From assembly GCA_002914845.1 (NCBI GenBank), contig JXTC01000297.1, positions 18,801-82,800 of the forward strand: DNA of 64,000 nucleotides, read 5' to 3'. Positions 60,028-64,000 of the stretch are shown one piece after another (the stretch's first letter is position 1; the number at the start of each line of letters is the position of its first letter). Source of the DNA: Trema orientale. Its lineage: Eukaryota > Streptophyta > Magnoliopsida > Rosales > Cannabaceae. The notes under the pieces were generated by a model that saw nothing but the letters and a program-made list of their open reading frames with translations, ran no database searches and was not told where the DNA came from. Position numbers and translations under genes: made by a program.

Positions 60028-63000
60028 TCAGACTCCAGGAATCGGGAATTGGGTTGTAAGAGCTTCAACTCTTGTCTGCAGATCCGAGACCCTATCCAAC
60101 AAAGGGAAATCGGGTGAGGCGACAAACTTCAAGAAGTCCTGGAGCTTTGAACCCGAAACTGATTTTTTGGCATCATGGGTTATCTCCACACCCTCGTGAA
60201 TGAAGTCTGCAATTGCTATGAATTCTTTCTCTGTGAATCCCCTTGTTGTCATTGCAGGCGATCCAATTCGAATACCGCCTGGCACGAGGGCACTCTTATC
60301 GCCTTTTCAATTTGAACATTGGCAAGCGTAAGTCGACATGAAGAGTATGAGAAGCAAAGTAATTAACATAAAGTCAATAAACCAACAACAGGGAAGAAAA
60401 AGAGAGTGAAGGATAGGACAACGAAACTAGACTTACCAGGTACTGAGTTCTTGTTGAGGGTGATTGATGCCATGTCCAGAATTTTCTCCACCCGAGCTCC
60501 ATCCAAACCCTGTTGAATAAAGAAGAGGTTGATTCAATTTTAAATTTACTAACGACTAGACTAGACGGCCAGAGTTACTGAGGCAACATAAATTTGGGTT
60601 TGATATATCCAAGTACCATAAAGAGAGTACGAAACATTAAAACACAAGTTCTTGAATAAGCAGCAACTACCCGCACGAAGACTAAAAAGAAAGAGAACTA
60701 GAAAAAAGAAACTTACTAAAGGCCTCAGATCCACAAGAACCAAGTGGTTATCACTTCCACCAGAAACCAGTTTGTATCCCAATTCCATCAATCGACTGGC
60801 AAGAGCTCTACAATTCGAGACCACCTATGGGACAAATAAACCATAATTAATTAGGGAATGCCAGGACCAAGTTTAAATTAAAAAAGGAAACTGCAGTACA
60901 TTCTTCTGGTAAGCCTTAAACTCTGGTGATTGTGCATATTTCAAGCAAACTGCAAGTCCTCCGATAGTGTGGTTATGAGGACCACCCTGCATAAACAACC
61001 AAAGGTTTTTTACTATATACCCATGGTTAACAAAATTATCAGATTTGTTATTATGCCACAGACAATACAAACCTGTAGACCAGGAAATACAGCATTGTTA
61101 ATTGCAGATTCTAGATCAACTCCAAGAACAGGGTCCTTCCTGAAGAAAATCATGCCACCTCTTGGACCTCTTAAAGACTGAGTACAAATTCCAACTGTGA
61201 GCACATTTCGGTTGTACATAACCATAGAGAAAGCATATACGTTACCAAAATGAAGAGATTTTGAATAAAGAACAAAAATCATTTTCCGATGCAAAGAACC
61301 ATCAGAAGAAAATCATATTTCCACGTTTTGCTTTTATATCAAAAGACACCAATCCATAGACCTAAAACAAAGCACAAAGTTTATTTGCTAAAATAAAGCA
61401 CGTATAGGATCTGTCGATGTACCTTGTGTGTTGTAGTAGTCACAATATCACAATATTCAAAAGGATCTGCAACCACAGAAGCTGCTACAAGTCCACTAAT
61501 GTGAGCCATATCCATCATGAGGAAAGCACCAACAGAGTCCGCAATCTTCCAAAGCACATCAGACACAATCAGTAATTTATCAAACCAGGAACCAATTTTG
61601 TAATGTAAAGAAGATATATTATTTAAGTAGGAGCAAGTGAAACTAGATAACAAAATTCTAACCTTCCTCATCCGAGGATAGTCAAAATCTCGAGGATAAG
61701 CACTAGCACCAGCAATAATGAGTTTTGGTCGAAAGAGAGTGGCTGTTTTCTCAAGCATATCATAATCAACAAGACCTATTTCAAATTTTAAACAANAAAA
61801 AAAAAAAAAAAAAAAAAAAAAAAACAGTGGAATTACCACATATCAAATTACAAAAGAAAAATATAATAAGCACCTGTTGATTCGTCAAGTCTATAAGGCA
61901 TGGACTCGAAATAAATTGATGTGCCAGAAACTCGTCTTTTCGGCGTCATGAATCCATGAGACAAGTGCCCTCCATGAGGCAAGTCCAAACCCTGCGTTAA
62001 ATGCAAATATTAGAGCAATGCAAGCATCTAAAAACACCACCGCCCCCACCCAAAAAAAAACAAAAAACAAAAACGAAAAAGAAAAAAACGAAAAACTTAC
62101 AAGAAAACTAGGACAACTCCAAAAAACAACTCACCATTATTCGGTCATGTGGATTAAGAACTGCAGTGTAAACCTCAAAATTAGCAGGCGAACCAGACAA
62201 GGGCTGAACATTAACACCCCACTTCTCTGAATCCAAGTGAAAAGCATCTAAGGCCCTCTTTTGGCAGAGAATTTCGAGCTCATCAATAAACTCATTGCCT
62301 CCATAGTATCTGACACGTATAATACAACTAGAAAGCTAAAACCCACCATAGAAAACAAAACCGCAAGTTTCTTTAACTGGACCAACTCCAAGTTAGGCTC
62401 ACCTTTTACCAGGTAACCCTTCAGAGTACTTGTTCGTTAGACAAGACCCTACCGCCTCCATTACCGCCCGATAAGTAAAATTCTCTGAAGCGATAAGCTC
62501 AAGGCTCTTGAACTGACGTTGCTTCTCCTTATCAACGATTTCACGCACCTCGGGATCAGCCTCACTTAGGCCATAATCTACGAAGCTGCTTCCATCACCT
62601 GCATTAAACAACATGCATAGAATCCTTTTTCAAATTATGCTCCGAAAAGGGTACCGAGGAAATAAGGGCCTGTGCGGCATGTGATTCGGAAAAAGATTTT
62701 TCAAGTAATAGGACAACAACGAAAAACAAGGACAAGATACAGTTTTTTCAATATTGGAAAAATTTGTTTGGTTACTGTATTTTTCAGTCATTTTCATAGT
62801 TTGAAAACAAAGATATAATCAAGTTTTTTTTGGATATTTTTATGTGGCTGAAATGAACATTTTTATGGTTTCTAAAATGCTTGAGTTTTCAAACTGTGTC
62901 CGAGAATCGTACTGTAAGAAATTTTATAAGAAACGATTTTTTTTTTTCCCTTTGAAAGGTATAAGAAACGAATTTTGACAAAATCAAAATTGATAAAGTT

Positions 63001-63227
63001 GAGTTACCGGTGAGTTGAGGCGCTGGAACAGAGACGGAGGAGGGAGGTCGGCCTGTAACCAAGCTTCCTTCGACATGGGAGACCCTGCAAGGCTTCAAAG
63101 AGTCGTAGAGCTTTATTTGATGTGGGAATCCATTTATGGCGAAACCCTTTGGGGGAAAAGCGGTTCCTTTGCTCCACAGCGGCTGTTGGAGTGAACCCGT
63201 TAAGGCAGCTCCATTACAGGCCTGCAT
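60028..63227 (-). CDS. SHM3: Serine hydroxymethyltransferase, plastid-targeted (SHM3 type), 11 exons
   Basis: PLP enzyme interconverting serine plus tetrahydrofolate with glycine plus 5,10-methylene-THF, supplying one-carbon units in plastids. Exons from the 5' end: 63008-63227, 62403-62598, 62135-62309, 61874-61991, 61663-61775, 61423-61545, 61073-61177, 60900-60986, 60717-60824, 60437-60509, 60028-60302; all GT-AG, in phase, 530 residues. The first ~75 residues ([16 protein letters not shown]...) are basic and serine-rich, resembling the transit peptide of Arabidopsis SHM3 and not the mitochondrial or cytosolic forms. Catalytic core: [51 protein letters not shown], and VTTTTHK with Lys315 as the PLP-binding lysine just before the exon 6/7 junction, then [28 protein letters not shown], and C-terminal FPIPGV. 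The ATG is the first in the frame and matches the family start. Intron 4 holds a long A run with one N. No disabling change is seen. Confidence 0.96.
61796..61824. repeat. Poly-A run with one N in SHMT intron 4
   Basis: A single N followed by 28 A. Length is probably unreliable. It is poly-T on the coding strand, in the pyrimidine-rich region upstream of the exon 5 acceptor. Confidence 0.9.
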
Positions 63228-64000
63228 GTTGGTGGAGATGGAGGAGAAAGAGAGAGAGATACAAAGAGAGGAGTGTCAAGAGAGGGATTCGGCGCGCAAG
63301 TGAAGGAGGGGGCTCGCGAGGGAGAGACTAAAAAGAGTGGCAGAGCGCAGAACTGATGATGACCGAGGGTTTTACGCTTTTTTCACTTCTGTCGTTTTAA
63401 TTACGGGATAGGGTTTGCGAAGGAGAGAAAAAGAAAGGGAGTATTTACTGCTTAACCGTATCGCACCAAACCAAGCAGCATAATAATATAATATGGTGTG
63501 GTTAACATGTTGAAGGTTTCCTTTTATTGTATTTTGCGATTTGATTAACAATTTTCACTTGGAATCGCGCAATCCACGCCATGCTCATTCTCAGACTATT
63601 TACACCAAGTCTACTGAGGTACTCGTGAGTATATTGGGCCCGTTTGTTTCAACCACTCCATTCTATTAGAATATTTTTCAACAAATTTCAAACGGTTTTT
63701 GCTAACACCATCACCTACAGCACTTTGTTACTATCGCCACCACTGTCCATCCAAGTCACACCTTTATTCAATCGAGATCGAAAAATTTCGATGCAATTGA
63801 ACTTATTTGGTTGGCTGCTAATCCTAATCGTTTCTACCGATTTTTGACCCACGGTCGAAAAATTTCAACTTCAGGCAAATGTTCAATCATAGCTCGACTA
63901 TGGTTGAAACTTTTCAACAATGCTTAAACGTAGTCGGCGGCCTTACCTGTGCCATCTCCTTTACTTTAGCCTTTTTTAATATGGTTAAAAATTTTTGACT
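63228..64000. other. SHMT 5' UTR/promoter and flanking DNA
   Basis: On the minus strand the SHMT leader is CT-rich (complement of the GA-rich 63230-63330), a common feature of plant 5' UTRs. Beyond about 63430 no TATA box, gene or defined element was recognised; a 'cgaaaaattt' phrase recurs at 63778 and 63856. Confidence 0.5.

Noticed and set aside
1-64000. CRISPR arrays, prokaryotic operons, organelle DNA or rRNA genes
   Set aside because: None seen; gene structure is spliced and nuclear throughout, and repeats are transposon-derived or simple.

Overview
The window is nuclear DNA of a flowering plant, almost certainly a eudicot. Four intron-bearing host genes with clear plant orthologs sit in AT-rich DNA thick with nested LTR-retrotransposon fossils, a CACTA transposon, MITEs and a tRNA-derived SINE. 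Two long N gaps (18167-19051 and 51783-52561) and four isolated single Ns (25754, 41455, 44125, 61796) mark a draft assembly. Three of the single Ns lie at joins that look unreliable: two are flanked by near-identical tandem copies and one by a chimeric contig end. No species is called.

Host genes. Two direct paralogs of a YSL7-type Yellow Stripe-Like metal-nicotianamine (OPT family) transporter lie on the + strand at 5185-9685 and 34452-38851. Each has six coding exons, and the four internal exons have identical lengths (155, 98, 135, 190 nt). On the - strand follow RHL1 (44978-51392), a plant DNA topoisomerase VI accessory subunit, and a plastid-targeted serine hydroxymethyltransferase like Arabidopsis SHM3 (60028-63227). 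These genes share no evident pathway; the tandem YSL pair is the only functional cluster.

Repeats, left to right. 1-4559: an LTR of a 1.6-kb family (A) against an older retroelement with a 2.3-kb-class LTR (family B) and a primer-binding site. 10524-16024: a CACTA element with ACT target duplication, sitting inside an old family-B LTR and itself holding a B solo LTR that holds an A solo LTR. About 18167-27945: a Ty1/copia fossil carrying two later LTR insertions, with target duplications CTACC and AATTC. 39569-40099: a Mutator-type MITE with an exact 9-bp duplication. 40125-43255: a - strand Ty1/copia remnant. 52562-54200: an LTR-like promoter-bearing repeat. 55121-55312: a SINE. 58329-59015: inverted MITEs.

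I found no prokaryotic-type operon, CRISPR array or undescribed multi-gene system. The most useful observations are the multi-level nesting chains with readable target duplications, the conserved tandem YSL pair pushed apart by repeats, and probable false duplications at single-N joins, one of which repeats the last exon of RHL1.
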